Assembly: GCA_014526335.1 (NCBI GenBank)
Contig: JACTAT010000011.1
Span: 620,001 to 684,000, forward strand
DNA: 64,000 nt
Origin: Chrysaora quinquecirrha
Lineage: Eukaryota; Cnidaria; Scyphozoa; Semaeostomeae; Pelagiidae
Direction: 5' to 3'
The translations under genes were made by a program, and so were the position numbers. Position 1 is the first letter of the stretch; each line of letters begins with the position of its first letter. The notes under the pieces are model-generated. The model was not told the DNA's origin. It saw only the letters and a program-made list of their open reading frames with translations, and searched no databases. Below are positions 19,933 through 30,938 of the stretch, piece by piece.

Positions 19933-20190
19933 CTAATACGCTAAGGAGGCGGTTATCTTGGCGATGGCGTTTCCTTGTAAGAGTTCGATCCGAAGTTCGG
20001 CTGCTCCCCGGTTCGCCAACTCCCGTGCGTGATCGAGCCACCGATGTGGTACCTTGTCATCGTCGCCTCGTTCAGGCCAGGCTGCTGCCAGCTGCGACAC
20101 AGCTTTGCAAATACCGATTATTCTTCTCGATATTGGTCTAATGTCGCGCGAAAAAACAAAAGAAAACAAAAGAGTGTACGTTGTGTACAC
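19933..20190 (-). CDS. Unrecognised ORF in a GC-rich patch
   Basis: An 85-codon frame in DNA clearly richer in GC than its surroundings (about 19,940-20,420). Residues 30-75 look like a soluble helical protein (VSQLAAAWPERGDD, HRWLDHARELANRGAAE). No domain is recognised. It may be a captured exon, a non-LTR element fragment or chance. No intron signals support it strongly. Confidence 0.25.
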   Translation of the reverse strand: MYTTYTLLFSFVFSRDIRPISRRIIGICKAVSQLAAAWPERGDDDKVPHRWLDHARELANRGAAELRIELLQGNAIAKITASLAY

Positions 20191-20481
20191 TTAGGCAGCA
20201 TTCCCCCGCCCTTCGAAAACATTTCAGGCACGAACGCCGTGAGCTCCCCATTGGCAATTCGCCACGCTCTGGGAACAATCGACCTTGTTCACACAACCAA
20301 TCTATGGGTACGTCCGGTCATGGGGTAAGATCCATTTTGGTGCTGCGTCACGGGGTTTCAAAGCGTCTAGAATGATGCCCGTGTTTCCTGGCACATCCAC
20401 CCGTGCATCCACAAGAAACAAGGAATAAATTTCTTAAAAGTTCGAGAGCTGTTGGAAAACGATGATTGCGTTTATTATTTG

Positions 20482-21430
20482 TTCAGTTCTTTTATATTTG
20501 TTTCGTTCCACAATCGCAACAAAACAGTGAAAGTAAGAAGACAATTAAGAATTTATTTCAGAATATTCTCGCCTCTGTCCATGTTTGTTTACGTGATCTG
20601 GTTGCGTCATCTCAATTGACTGGATTTTTGTTTACGTGATTTTGTTGCGTCAGCTCAGTTGACTTGAGTAAACTGTCACCTTATTCAAGATCACTGCGAA
20701 TTTATGTCTTATTGATTTATGGTATGTGTTATTAAATTTATTGAATAAAATTCGATGTCAAATAGAGTGAATGGTAGAGTGAATACACTTATTTTTTGTT
20801 TAATTGCAACCGTTGCGTCGTTTCAATTCATTGGACCATGTCCTTCTAGCTATTTTACCTTACCGACCCTAAATGGTTCTGAGTGTGTAAAAGTGGGAAC
20901 GGGGAATTAGGGAATCGAGGAATCGGAAACATGACGTCAAGGTCTTTATCAATTGTTCAGTTCTTTATATTTGTTTCGTTTCACAATTGTAACAAAATAG
21001 TGAACGTAAGAAGAGAATTAAGAATTTCATTTCAGAGCATTCACGGTTCTATGTTTGTTTACGGGATTTCGTGGCGTTATCTCAATTGACCGGAGTAAAC
21101 TGTTCATTTACGTGATTTTGTTGCGTCATCTCAGTTCACTTGAGAAAACTGTCAGCCTAATTTAAGGTCATCACGAATTCATGTCTCATTAATTTATGGT
21201 ATGTCTTATTAAATTTATGGAATGAAATTCTATTTCAAATAGAGTGAATGATAGAGTGAACACACTTATTTTTTGTTTCATTGCAACCGTTGCATCGTTT
21301 CAATTCATTGGACCATGTCCTTCGAGCAATTTCACGCTAACGACCCTAAATGGTTCTCAGTCTGTAAAAGTAGGAGCGGGGAATCAGGGAATCAAGGAAT
21401 CGAGGACATACCGTCATATTAAGGGAATCT
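20482..21430 (+). repeat. Two-copy tandem duplication (~465-bp unit)
   Basis: 20,482-20,943 and 20,945-21,430 align throughout. Both contain ATATTTGTTTCGTT, TTTACGTGATTT-type segments, GACCCTAAATGGTTCT and GGGGAAT(T/C)AGGGAATC. They are about 85% identical by eye. No coding potential is supported. Confidence 0.8.
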
Positions 21431-21597
21431 ATGGGTATTTTGGAGTTTCATCAAGGGGGGCGTAACCCCTTGACTTGAATTGAGGGCGTACAATGATATT
21501 AATGAAATATAATCATGAGGTACATCAGATAAATTAGGGAATTGAACGATTGGGAACATATTAAGCGGATCCAAGGGTATTTAGGAATCATATTAAA

Positions 21598-22895
21598 CTG
21601 GGCAGCCAAGTAACTAGGCAACTGGGTAACCCAACCACCGAGCAACAGCGCAACTGAGCAACTCGGCAACTAGGGGAACCCATCAACCGGGCAACCGATC
21701 AACCGGGCAACTAGGAAACCACGAGCTTGTATCTGAGCAACTAGGCAACTGAGCAACTAGGCAACGAAAGCAATGACAGAACTGGGGAACCAGGCAACTG
21801 TGAAACTGGGAAACCGAGCAACTGGACAAGTGGGTAACCGAGTAACTGGGAACTAGGCAACCAAGCACATCAGCGACAGGGCAACAAAGCAATTAGGCAA
21901 GTGAGCAACTGGGCAACTGAGCAACTAGGCAACGAGAGCAATGATGGAACTGGGGAACCAGGCAACTGTGAAACTGGGAAACCGAGCAACTGGACAAGTG
22001 GGTAACCGAGTAACTGGGAACTATGCAACCAAGCACATGAGCAACAGGGCAACAAAGTAATTAGGAAAGTGAGCAACTCGGCAACTGAGCAACTGCGCAA
22101 CCAGAGCAACGGCGCAACTGAGCAACCCAGCAACTGGGGAACTGAGAAACCAAGCAACTGGGCAACTGGGAAACTAATCAACTGGGAACCAAGCAACGGA
22201 GCAAATCAGCAACAGGACAGCCAAGCAATTGGGAAGTAAGCAACTGGGAAACCAAGCAAATGGGAACCAAGCAACTGAGCAAATCAGCAACAGAGCAGCC
22301 AAGTAATTGGGCAAGTGAGCAGCCAGGCAACTGAGAAACTTGTTAACGTGGCAACTCGGAGACCTCGCAGCTGCACAACCAAGCAACGGGGCAACAGGGC
22401 AACCGAGCAACTGGGGAACTTGGAAACCAAGAAACTTTGCAACTGGGGACCTCCACAGCTTGGCAACCAAGCAACGCTGCAATAGGCCAACCGAGCAATT
22501 GCGCAAGGGAGCAACTGGGCAACTGAGCACCTGGGCAACCAGAGCAAGGCTGCAACTGGTCAACCGAGCAATTTGGCAACTGGGAAACCGAGCAACTGCG
22601 TTACCGGGAAACCGAGCAACTGGGAACCAAGCAACTCGGCAAGTAAGCAACTGAGCAACATCACAACCTGGCAACTGGGAAACCAAGCAACGGAGCAAAA
22701 GGGCAAGCGAGAAATGGGGAAGTGAGCAACTTGGCAACTGGGCAACTGAGCAACTCGACAACCAGAACAATGGCGCAACTGGGCAACCAAGCAACTCGGC
22801 TACTGGGAAACCGGTGATACCAAGCAACTTGGCAACTGGGAAACCAAGCAACCAAGCAAGTCAGTAACAGGACAACCAAGAAACTAAGCAACGAT
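21598..22895. repeat. 1.3-kb minisatellite of GCAACTGGG/AACCGAGCAAC units
   Basis: Continuous array of 8-9-bp half-units (GGCAACTGG, GAAACCAAG, GAGCAACT) with longer internal duplications (for example about 21,765-21,880 repeated at 21,925-22,040). All long frames here read repeated LPSCSVAQLLG-type text on - and are artefacts. Confidence 0.95.
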
Positions 22896-23860
22896 GTTTG
22901 CGATATTTATTCTGTCCATATTACATTCCCATGTCATCCACATATCACGTGATCCTGTGTACCCTCGGAGAAAAAGGTTACCATTTTAAATCCCCCAGGT
23001 GCATTTCCTCCTTATGAGATTCCCACTAAGATTCTTTTTACTCTCAAAAATAATGTTCACAATGGTAATTCCCCTTGTCTTGGACGCCACTCTAGATTCC
23101 TACTCTTTCCGTATGAAATTCCTATTCAGGTTGGATGCTCATGTGATGCTTTTTATTACCAACAATTATCGCAACTAAAATCCCGCGTATGTATGACCTC
23201 AGTCACCTTATATCTTGCATAGCCGACTGTTATGTGCGCGGATGAGCCATCCAACGAGTTTGGAAGGAGGGAGAGCATGTGCGAGCTAGTCTTATATACT
23301 AATTTCGTAGTAGTCATGGTGATATTTTTGTCCTAGTATCAACTTTTTTGCTGTTTAAGTTACGCTTCTGAAACCTGCACCCTTCTCTGCAACCCGTTCT
23401 GAAGTTAAGCCATCGCTTGCCAAATCTTTACTAACTGCTACCGTTTCTGGGGTAAACGGGGAAAACACCCCCTCTTTTGTCACAAGGCATTGTCTTGCCC
23501 AATTAGAATCTTTTGTCTGCACCCCAGACGTGGATTACTTGCTTACTGTATGCTAAATTCTTCTTACTTCTTGACGATGACTACAAGTAACGAAGCTGAC
23601 TGAATATATCTACTAAATTTCGTGTATACCTTTATTATTTACTGGGAAATATCAACCTCTGTAGATTTAAAACGATTTGAGGTTAATGTTTACAGGAAAA
23701 TTCAGTCAACCGGCTTGAATCGCATTGTGTTAATGCTTCTACCCCTTTCAATTGAAACAAAATGTCATTCCCTGGTTTCAAAAGCTTATTCAGAATTGCG
23801 TTTCGTTCAAAGCAAAACAAAAGCCTTTTGAAAACATTTGTGAAGAGTGCATTACTGAGA
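22896..23860. other. No gene recognised
   Basis: Unique-looking sequence between two minisatellites. It has CACGTG-containing CATATCACGTGATCC at about 22,945 and no coding frame with recognisable features. Confidence 0.6.
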
Positions 23861-23861
23861 A

Positions 23862-24680
23862 CCATGAGTAATTTCAGGACTGTGGAACAGGATTAAGGAA
23901 CAGGACTGAAGACCATGGGTAATTTCAGGACTGAGGAACAGGACTAAGGAACGGGACTGAAGACCATGGGTAATTTCAGGACTGAGGAGCAGGACTAAGG
24001 AACGGGACTGAAGGTCATTGGTAATTTCAGGACTGAGAAAGAGGACTATGGAACGGGACTGAAGACCATGGGTAGTTTCAGGACTGAGGAGCAGGACTAA
24101 GAAACGGGACTGAAGGTCATTGGTAATTTTAGGACTGAGGAAGAGGACTAAGGAACGGGACTGGCGTAATTTCAGGAGTAAGGAATAGGACTAAGGAACA
24201 GGACTGAAGACCATGGGTAATTTTAGGACTGAGGAAGAGGACTAAGGAGCGGGACTGAAGACCATGAGTAATTTCAGGACTGAGGAACAGGACTAAGGAA
24301 ATTGGACTAAGACCATGAGTAATTTTAGGACTGCGGAACTGGACTGAGGAATGGGACTGAAGACTATCAAGAACATGAAAAGAAACAAGACTGAGGAATA
24401 GGACCAAGGAACACGACTCAAGACCATGAATAATTTCAGGACTAAGAAACATGAACAATAACAAGACTGAGGAACAGGATGAAGGAACAGGACTGAATAC
24501 CATGAATAATTTTTGGACTTAGGAGCATGAAGGATAACAAGGCTGATGTGCAGGACCAAGGAACAGCACTGAACATCTGAACAATAACAAGACTTACGAA
24601 CAGGACCAAGGAATTGGACGGAAAACCATCAATTATTTCAGGACTATTTAAGGAACAGACGATAGACAAAGACACCTACT
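23862..24680 (+). repeat. Minisatellite arm, left (~58-bp unit)
   Basis: Tandem units of ACTGAAGACCATGGGTAATT, then TCAGGACTGAGGAACAGG, then ACTAAGGAACGGG. The inner edge reads CCATCAATTATTTCAGGACT then ATTTAAGGAACA (to about 24,657). The reverse complement of the same array and the same inner edge occurs at 29,765-30,445. Frames inside are artefacts. Confidence 0.9.
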
Positions 24681-24849
24681 GTACACTGACTAATCCGAAA
24701 CTTAGGAACATCATTGTGGACTAAGGACCTTGGACTAAAACAGAGGAACAGAACTGACTGGGACTGGCATTAGGAAAAGGGACCCTCGACTAGGACCAAC
24801 TTGGAGCTAAGTGGAGAGGCAGAGGTTGTTGAGGCAGAGCATGGGCTAG

Positions 24850-25135
24850 TGTTCTTTAATCAGTGAATTTCATAAACGAATAACAACTATACACTGTAAA
24901 ACTGTGTTCTTTTATCAGAGAAAATCAAATTTATAGGAAAGGAGGAAACTGATCACATCATTTCCTTCATTATCAATTGTTGAGGGCCTAAATTTGAGTA
25001 AATGCAATAAATTTTCAAATATGAGATTCTTTTCATAATCAGTGAATTTGATATGCAAATAACAACTAAAACTGCGTTCTTTTGTCAAAGAAAATCAAAT
25101 TTATAGGAAAGGAGCAAACTGATCACACAATTTCC
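24850..25135 (+). repeat. Two-copy tandem duplication (~165 bp apart)
   Basis: ATCAGTGAATTT...AATAACAACTA...AAATCAAATTTATAGGAAAGG...AACTGATCACA occurs at 24,858-24,985 and again at 25,037-25,140. Confidence 0.75.
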
Positions 25136-25471
25136 TTCATACAGTATATACAAGATAGAGCAGCCAGAATTGTCAACCCAAGAGCAAAATTAGCGTCATG
25201 GGACAGTATTGAAGAAACACAAAACACAAGGGTGGCCATTGACGTGTTTAAATCATTGCATAATTTACTACCTGAAGACCTGAATGATTACTTCAAAAGA
25301 TGTCAGCATGCAATAAACACAAGAGGCAATGGCTCTTGTGTTGTTTTATCAAAAATGCGCACTGAAACTGGAAAAAAGTCGTTTGCCTACCAGGGAGCCT
25401 GCATTTTCAACCAACTCGAAAAAACAACCCGTGATGAAACATCCATCTTGCTATTCAAAAAGAAACTATAA
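25130..25471 (+). pseudogene. CR1-type LINE reverse transcriptase, C-terminal tail
   Basis: The frame reads IQDRAARIV...FKSLHNLLPEDLNDYF...TRGNG, then MRTETGKKSFAYQGACIFNQL and SILLFKKKL before the stop. This is the conserved end of CR1/jockey-type retrotransposon ORF2. The catalytic domains are absent, and homology begins near 25,130 next to a tandem duplication. It is a 5'-truncated insertion, usual for LINEs. It lies about 100 bases from the left end of the ISL2EU-like element. Confidence 0.7.
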
Positions 25472-25589
25472 CTATCAAAGTCTTTGTAGATGTTTAAGAA
25501 AAACGCTTTGACTCTTATTGTCTATTAAATCTTTTCATTTTATTCTACTTTTTACCTTAATTTTAACTTAAACCATTCTCCGATCCGAG

Positions 25590-25935
25590 ATGCGCGCGCG
25601 CATACGAAATTGTTTCTTAGCAACAACAGCTGCAGTGAAAACAACTCACTGCAAACACAGGAGAAACGCAGGTAAGAGTAGGAAAGAGGAAGTGACTTCT
25701 GTTTCATTGTTTACATTCATCGTTTCTTATCGCAAATTGCCTCTTAGCTGTGCTGCATATGGCTGTACAAACCACAATATGATGGAAACAAACCCAGTTT
25801 CTGTAGATTTCCAAATAATAACCCAGAACTTCGAGCTAAGTGGATATCGGCCTGCAAATGAAAAAACGCACCTAATTCTAATTGTTTCTTCTATCTAAAT
25901 TTTATTTATAGGAAAGGCAGTCAGGATACCAGACC
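25590..25935 (+). pseudogene. THAP zinc-finger exons of the transposase, decayed
   Basis: A short first exon ends at a consensus donor (CGCAG, then GTAAGAGT, about 25,671). The next begins after TTGCCTCTTAG (about 25,749) with CAAYGCTN, the first Cys pair of a THAP finger. In a second frame NNNPELRAKWISA continues the domain, followed by a TGA. The terminal box (VPSIF) appears in the main ORF at about 25,950. The second Cys/His pair is not clear. THAP domains bind the transposon ends. At least one frameshift and one stop are present. Confidence 0.5.
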
Positions 25936-27220
25936 ACCCCGATTATGTGCCATCAATTTTTGTCTACACTCAGAATGATCAAAAAAAGCATGAAAAAAAG
26001 ATGTCTCGCTTCAAGGCAGTTAAAAAACGTATTGCAGATGAAATGATTGCAGCCAACAAAAGAATGAAACAAACTGTTGTTGAGCAGACTGAGTTTGATG
26101 ACTTATCACAACCTGGAGATTCAGATTCACCTATGTCACAAACCACTGCTGCTAGTTTTGAAATAATAGATTCAATAACAGTTGACGAAAACCAAAAAAC
26201 AGATGAGGAATTTGAAAAAAAATTAGTGGCAGAGAATAACTGTTTGAGAAAAGAGAGAGATGATGCGTTATCAAAATTGAAGAGTCTGGAAGCTAAGTTC
26301 CTGTCTTACAATAGCCTTAGATCTCAACCTAAAAAGTTTAATTATTATACAGGAATAGATGTAGACAAATTTGATGCAGTCTTCAGGTTTATGGAAGGTT
26401 CTCTGCCTAGAAAATCAAAATATAAAATGGATTTTAAACATCAGCTGTTAATTACCCTTGTGATACTCCGCCTGAACATTCAATTTGAAAATCTTGCTGA
26501 CCAGTTTCAGTCAACCAAAAGCACTTTGCACAGCATATTTTGGAAGGGGGTGGAACTCCTCTTTTCAAAATTATCTTTTCTGATACGATGGCCAGATCAT
26601 GATGCAAAAATTAGAACACTATCACATGTCTTCAGACAATATTTTCCAAGATTAACAGGAATAATCGACTGTACTGAAATCTTCATTGATCACCCAAAGA
26701 ACTTAAAAGCTTGTGCGCAAGTTTACTCAAACTATAAGAAGCACTCTACTGTAAAGTTTCTGATTGCATGCACCCCTCTTGGGGCTGTATCATTCATATC
26801 AAAGGCTTGGGGCGGCAGAGTTTCAGATGTTGAGTTAGTAAAAAACTCTGGATTTATTAGCTCCAAACTACATTTTCCTGGTGACCAAATCCTTGCTGAT
26901 CGAGGATTCACACTTGTAGATGAATTTGCAGCTGGATGCGGTGTACAATTAATAATTCCAAGCTTTACAAAAGGGAAAAACAACTGAGTGCAAAGGAAGT
27001 TGAAACAACAAGGCAAATTGCATCCATAAGAATACATGTAGAGAGAGTAATTGGTTTAATCAAGAACAGATACTTGATCCTCACTGGCCCTATTCCCATA
27101 ACAATGGTACAATCAATTTCTGACGAGGCAAACAAGACTGGAACTTCCAGCATTGATAAGCTGTTTACTGTTTGTGCTTGCTTGGTAAACCTTGGAGATG
27201 GGATTGTATATAAAGAATAA
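25935..27220 (+). pseudogene. PIF/IS5-type DDE transposase (DDE_Tnp_4), single frameshift
   Basis: The main frame (25,947-26,987) starts with the end of the THAP domain (YVPSIF). A charged coiled coil follows (about residues 80-125: EEFEKKLVAENNCLRKERDD). The catalytic core has the first Asp in GIIDCTEIFID (about 26,670) and the second Asp in LADRGF (about 26,900). The Glu in HVERVIGLIKNRY (about 27,040) lies in the next frame, which runs to TAA at 27,218-27,220. The change near 26,980 sits by an A-run (AAAGGGAAAAACAAC) and looks like loss of one base. All three catalytic residues survive, so decay is slight. The gene converges with YqaJ-PHD, 110 bases between stops. Confidence 0.85.
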
Positions 27221-27332
27221 ATCATTAACATGAATCTTTCATAAAAAAGTTTCCAAATCAAATGTTTACAGTTAACACATAAAGTAAAAGTTTAAAGGTT
27301 CTTCAGTCCATTTGTATAATTCTTTGTTATAG

Positions 27333-28695
27333 TTACTTTTTTATCAATTTTTTTCCCTTTCTGCATTCCTTACAATACCAAGTTCCTTTTGGGATTCTTT
27401 TAAGCTTTAAGCAGGAAAGATGAAACCATTCTCTCTTGCAGTCTACAGCATCACAGCCAATCCAGGTTTCTGTGTCACTGTGCTTTGAATTGCAGATGCA
27501 ATATGATTTGCTATCAGAGAGTGGTTTTGGTTTTTCCAACCCATGCTCAAGTTGCCGTGTCAATAGTTGAGGAACAATGTTCTTCTCTGTAAATTGCTTC
27601 AGCACCACCAACATTGAATCAATAAACACATCATTTCGTAGCACTGTTGTGTGGTACATCCACTTTGGTGTCCAAACAACAAGTTTGCATTCATGCATAC
27701 CAAAAATGAACAGCTGTAGCTGGATTTGTGTGAAATATTTGTGATCCGTTTTTAATTGTTTTTCTTTATCTATGAAAAACATACTATCTATTGCCTCTTC
27801 TAAGCTCTCTGTATCTCTCTTTGAGTAAGGGCATTTGATTTCGATAAAAAATTCTGATTTATGACAAGTGCAAGAGAAAATACCATCAGGTGAAGCACCA
27901 ATAAATGGAAACTCTTGGTACAATTTCAAGCCACATTCTTTGATCTCATACTTTCTATGTTCACTGTGTAGAATGAGACAATATTCCTCCAGTGCCACTT
28001 TTTCGTTGTCATTACCCCATCTCAAAGATGGAACTTTAGATGTGGTGGTCTTGGACTCTTGGAATATTTTTAGAATCAAAGACTTTGCTGGTTTGCTCAT
28101 TTGGGTATGCAGCACATCATGAGCAACAGAAGCAGTTATTCGGCCAGTTCTCAATTCATGCCAAATGGGGGATGCTGACTGTTTTCTTGTTACCTGAGAA
28201 ATATAATCTACAGTTTCAGCTGAGACAGTGATCTTTGCTACTGTAGCCTTGGCCATTGCTTCCAACTCTTCTCCAACAATTTTCAAATTCTTATCAGAAA
28301 ACAAATTTCGAAGAGATGGTGGAACAGCTGCTCGGCTAGCTGGCATGAATTTTGGAATAAATTGTTCACAGTGATCCGAAAATGTATGTAGTGTTATAGG
28401 CTGACTCTGAGAGGAAGCTAATTCTGCAAGAAACTGGTTTTTCTCTTCCAATGTACACTCTATAGTAGTGCCAGGAAAAGATGTGCCATTTGTACCTTTG
28501 TTGTTCTGATATTTCTTCATGGCATTTTCAGAGAAGAAGTTGACATTGCAGATTGGAACTGGATTTATTTTCTTCACATAGTCTACATTCCACTTGCAAG
28601 CTTCTTCTGTGCAGGCTCTTTTTGTAAATCCACAGTGAATGGCTGCTTCAATTTTGAATAGCAGTGCTCCTACATGAGTGCACGATTCGCCCAGT
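27333..28695 (-). CDS. YqaJ-type exonuclease with SWIM-like and PHD fingers, main 3' exon
   Basis: Second protein of the ISL2EU-like element; YqaJ nucleases process DNA ends in phage recombination. The open exon starts after a TTTTATTTTAG acceptor (first base 28,695) and ends at TAA 27,333. It begins with ESCTHVGALLFKIEAAIHCG, a SWIM-like Cys-His. The YqaJ core follows: WHELRTGRITAS, RWGNDNEKVALEEY, GASPDGIF and FIEIKCPYS (the last two hold acidic and Lys active-site residues), then YFTQIQLQLFIFG. The C-terminal 50 residues are a PHD finger (CICNS...CDAVDC...WFHLSCLKL...WYCKEC). No internal stop or frameshift is visible over 454 codons. The first in-frame Met (28,577) is not a true start; upstream exons were not located. 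Confidence 0.85.
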
Positions 28696-28699
28696 CTAA

Positions 28700-29755
28700 A
28701 ATAAAAAAAATTTCAGTGTTAAACATCCTAGTTGTCCAGCCCCAAATTGAATTCAAACCTCTACTATATGAATATCTAGGCCTACTACATATACCTACAA
28801 AGTCTACATCCATGCAGGCCCTTACATGCTTCTATATCTTATTCTAGCATCTAGAAGAAGATTTTCAAAACTATACGACATTTTAACAAATTAGTAAAGA
28901 CAAACTGATCACGCTTCCAAACCGCAACTCTCCTTGACAACGAGTTTGTATTCACTGCAGCTCACAGTTGCCAAGCGCGCTCGCGCATCGTGACGTCACG
29001 TTGGATCAGAGAATAATACGCAATGAAAAATTCTGAATAGAGAAACAGCATTTTCGTTCATTTTTAGATATTTATCAAATTGAAAAATATTAGACCTGCT
29101 GCACAAACTTTTTAAGTGACAATTTTCCTACATATGGGTTGATTTTTCGTAGTCTCTATACCAGCATAGTAGAAACGTTTAGACATGCATTGCTTTTACA
29201 AGCCTGATAAATTTTTTGTACTTAGTTTCGATTTTATGGTGCAAATCGGGTAAATGCCTTCCTTTTTCAGCGCAAATGCCTTTCACCGAATTTAGCGTTT
29301 CGTTTAGGTGTTAAATTGGGTTCAAATATTTGAGATATAAGTACGAATGGGTGAAAATTTTGTTGTTTTTTCTATTAATGGATGTCACACCTAACAGAAT
29401 TTATCGGTAGATGTGAATAGGTTTGGAAAAAGTGGCCGGCACGTCTAGTCTTGACAATGAACTACCACCTCCCGGGTTGAATGGAATTGCCTTTCTAATT
29501 TTTTTGCCATGATAAAACTATTCAGAATTAAAAGTTATTTAAATTTTTTGCCAATCTACATGAAGGTTCCTAAAAAAGTGGTTGTTTACAAAAAAGCATG
29601 TGTCTAGAATTTGAGCAATCGGCTGTTTTTTATATACTGTATGAAAACATTGCGGGTTCAAAGGGAATGGGAAATCAGTTCGACTTAGCAAATGTTCGAG
29701 CAATCGGCAGGTATTTGCGAAGGACATTTTGGAAGGACATTAAAACAGCATAATT
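28700..29755. other. Right end of the ISL2EU-like element and flank; no further gene
   Basis: Holds the inverted right terminus (28,920-29,015) with a CpG-rich GCGCGCTCGCGCATCGTGAC and TGACGTCA (about 28,991-28,998, a perfect CRE). AT-rich sequence without supported coding follows. Confidence 0.6.
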
Positions 29756-29761
29756 TACAGA

Positions 29762-30445
29762 ATTTGTTCCTTAAATAGTCCTCAAATAATTGATGGTTTG
29801 CATCCCATTCCTTGGTCCTGCTCGTTAGTCTTGTTATTGTTCAGATCTGCAATCCCATTCCTTGGCCCTGTTCCCCAGTCCTGAAATTACCCATGGTCTT
29901 CAGTCCCGTTCCTTAGTCCTCTTCCTCAGTCCTGAAATTACCCATGGTCTTCAGTCCTGTTCCTTAGTCGATTTCCTCAGTCCTGAAATTACCCATGGTC
30001 TTCAGTCCTGTTCCTTATTCCTCTTCCTCAGTCCTGAAAATACCCATGGTCTTCAGTCCCGTTCCTTAGTCCTCTTCCTCAGTCCTGAAATTACCCATGG
30101 TCTTCAGTCCTGTTCCTTAGTCCTCTTCCTCAGTCCCGAAATTACCCATGGTCTTCAGTCCCGTTCCTTAGTCCGTTTCCTCAGTCCTGAAATTACCCAT
30201 GGTCTTCAGTCCCGTTCCTTATTCCTCTTCCTCAGTCCTGAAATCACCCATGGTCTTCAGTCCCTTTCTTAGTCCTCTTCCTCACTTCTGAAATTACCCA
30301 TGGTCTTCAGTCCCGTTCCTTAAGTCCTCTTCCTCAGTCCTGAAATTACCCATGGTCTTCAGTCCCGTTCCTTAGTCGTCTTCCTCAGTCCTGAAATTAC
30401 TCATGGTCTTCAGTCTAATTCTTTAGTCCTGTTCCTCAGTCTTGT
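29762..30445 (-). repeat. Minisatellite arm, right (inverted copy)
   Basis: Reverse complement of the array at 23,862-24,680: GGTCTTCAGTCCCGTTCCTT, AGTCCTCTTCCTCAGTCC and TGAAATTACCCAT repeated about eleven times. The inner edge (about 29,770) reads GTTCCTTAAATAGTCCTC then AAATAATTGATGG, the inverse of the left arm's inner edge. The frame 29,862-30,272 is repeat artefact. Confidence 0.9.
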
Positions 30446-30716
30446 CCTTGTGGTAGATGATCTTTCTCAGTACTGTTTAATACTGCATAGTCAGATACTA
30501 CTATCCAGCCAGCTTATACTTCAAGATAACAACCTATTTAAATCAATCTATATCACACAATACATGTTACAGGAAATTGCAACCTATGTATGATCTAAGC
30601 AACAGCGATATATAATTGAGAAGAAGAGGAGCTGGCAACTGAGAGGGCTCATCAGTTTGACAGCTCCGTTGTTGGCTTATGTACATCTAACTTGTGCTTT
30701 TATAATTTCTCCATAG

Positions 30717-30938
30717 TTTCTTGATTCTGGATGTCAGACAGACTCACCTTGCACAACGTGTATGAAATTAAAGTTCAAACTCAAGTCCTTGGATCAGACG
30801 TTAATTCCTTATAAGAGAAAATGGAGATTGTTAAATTGGAAAATGAGGTACCAGAAGTCTCGAGCATCAGCTGCTGAAGAAGCAGAGCCAGTAATCAATG
30901 AATTCAATGAGCAAACTGAAGAAAGTTCAGTTTATTAA
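30717..30938 (+). CDS. Unrecognised short exon-like ORF with a Cys cluster
   Basis: An open frame of 73 codons follows a plausible acceptor (TTTCTCCATAG at 30,706-30,716) and stops at TAA 30,936-30,938. It reads SGCQTDSPCTTCMKLKFK, a Cys triplet found in front of coiled coils in transposon proteins. A basic (KRKWRLLNWKMRYQKSR) and an acidic tail (EEAEPVINEFNEQTEE) follow. It could be the last exon of a decayed transposon or host gene. Nothing upstream was matched to it. Confidence 0.3.
   Translation, partial: FLDSGCQTDSPCTTCMKLKFKLKSLDQTLIPYKRKWRLLNWKMRYQKSRASAAEEAEPVINEFNEQTEESSVY

Larger units (their letters stand above)
25570..29015. mobile_element. ISL2EU-like DNA transposon (about 3.4 kb)
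   Basis: Two convergent genes (THAP-DDE transposase +, YqaJ-PHD -) lie between inverted ends. Left: ATTCTCCGATCCGAGATGCG from about 25,575. Right, on the - strand: ATTCTCTGATCCAACG from about 29,010, followed by GATGCGCGAGCGCGC. Both then have a GCTGCAGTGAA(A/T)ACAA block (25,629 and, inverted, about 28,950). The pairing of a PIF/IS5-type transposase with a YqaJ exonuclease is characteristic of ISL2EU elements. The exact ends and target-site duplication are not resolved. Confidence 0.7.

Noticed and set aside
21683..22891. Long - strand frames reading LPSCSVAQLLG-like text
   Set aside because: They are translations of the GCAACTGGG minisatellite; several frames are open at once with the same repeated text.
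24129..24675. Ser/Leu/Phe-rich frames (SPEITHGLQSCSLVLFL type), also at 29,862-30,272
   Set aside because: Products of the 58-bp minisatellite in both orientations, not proteins.
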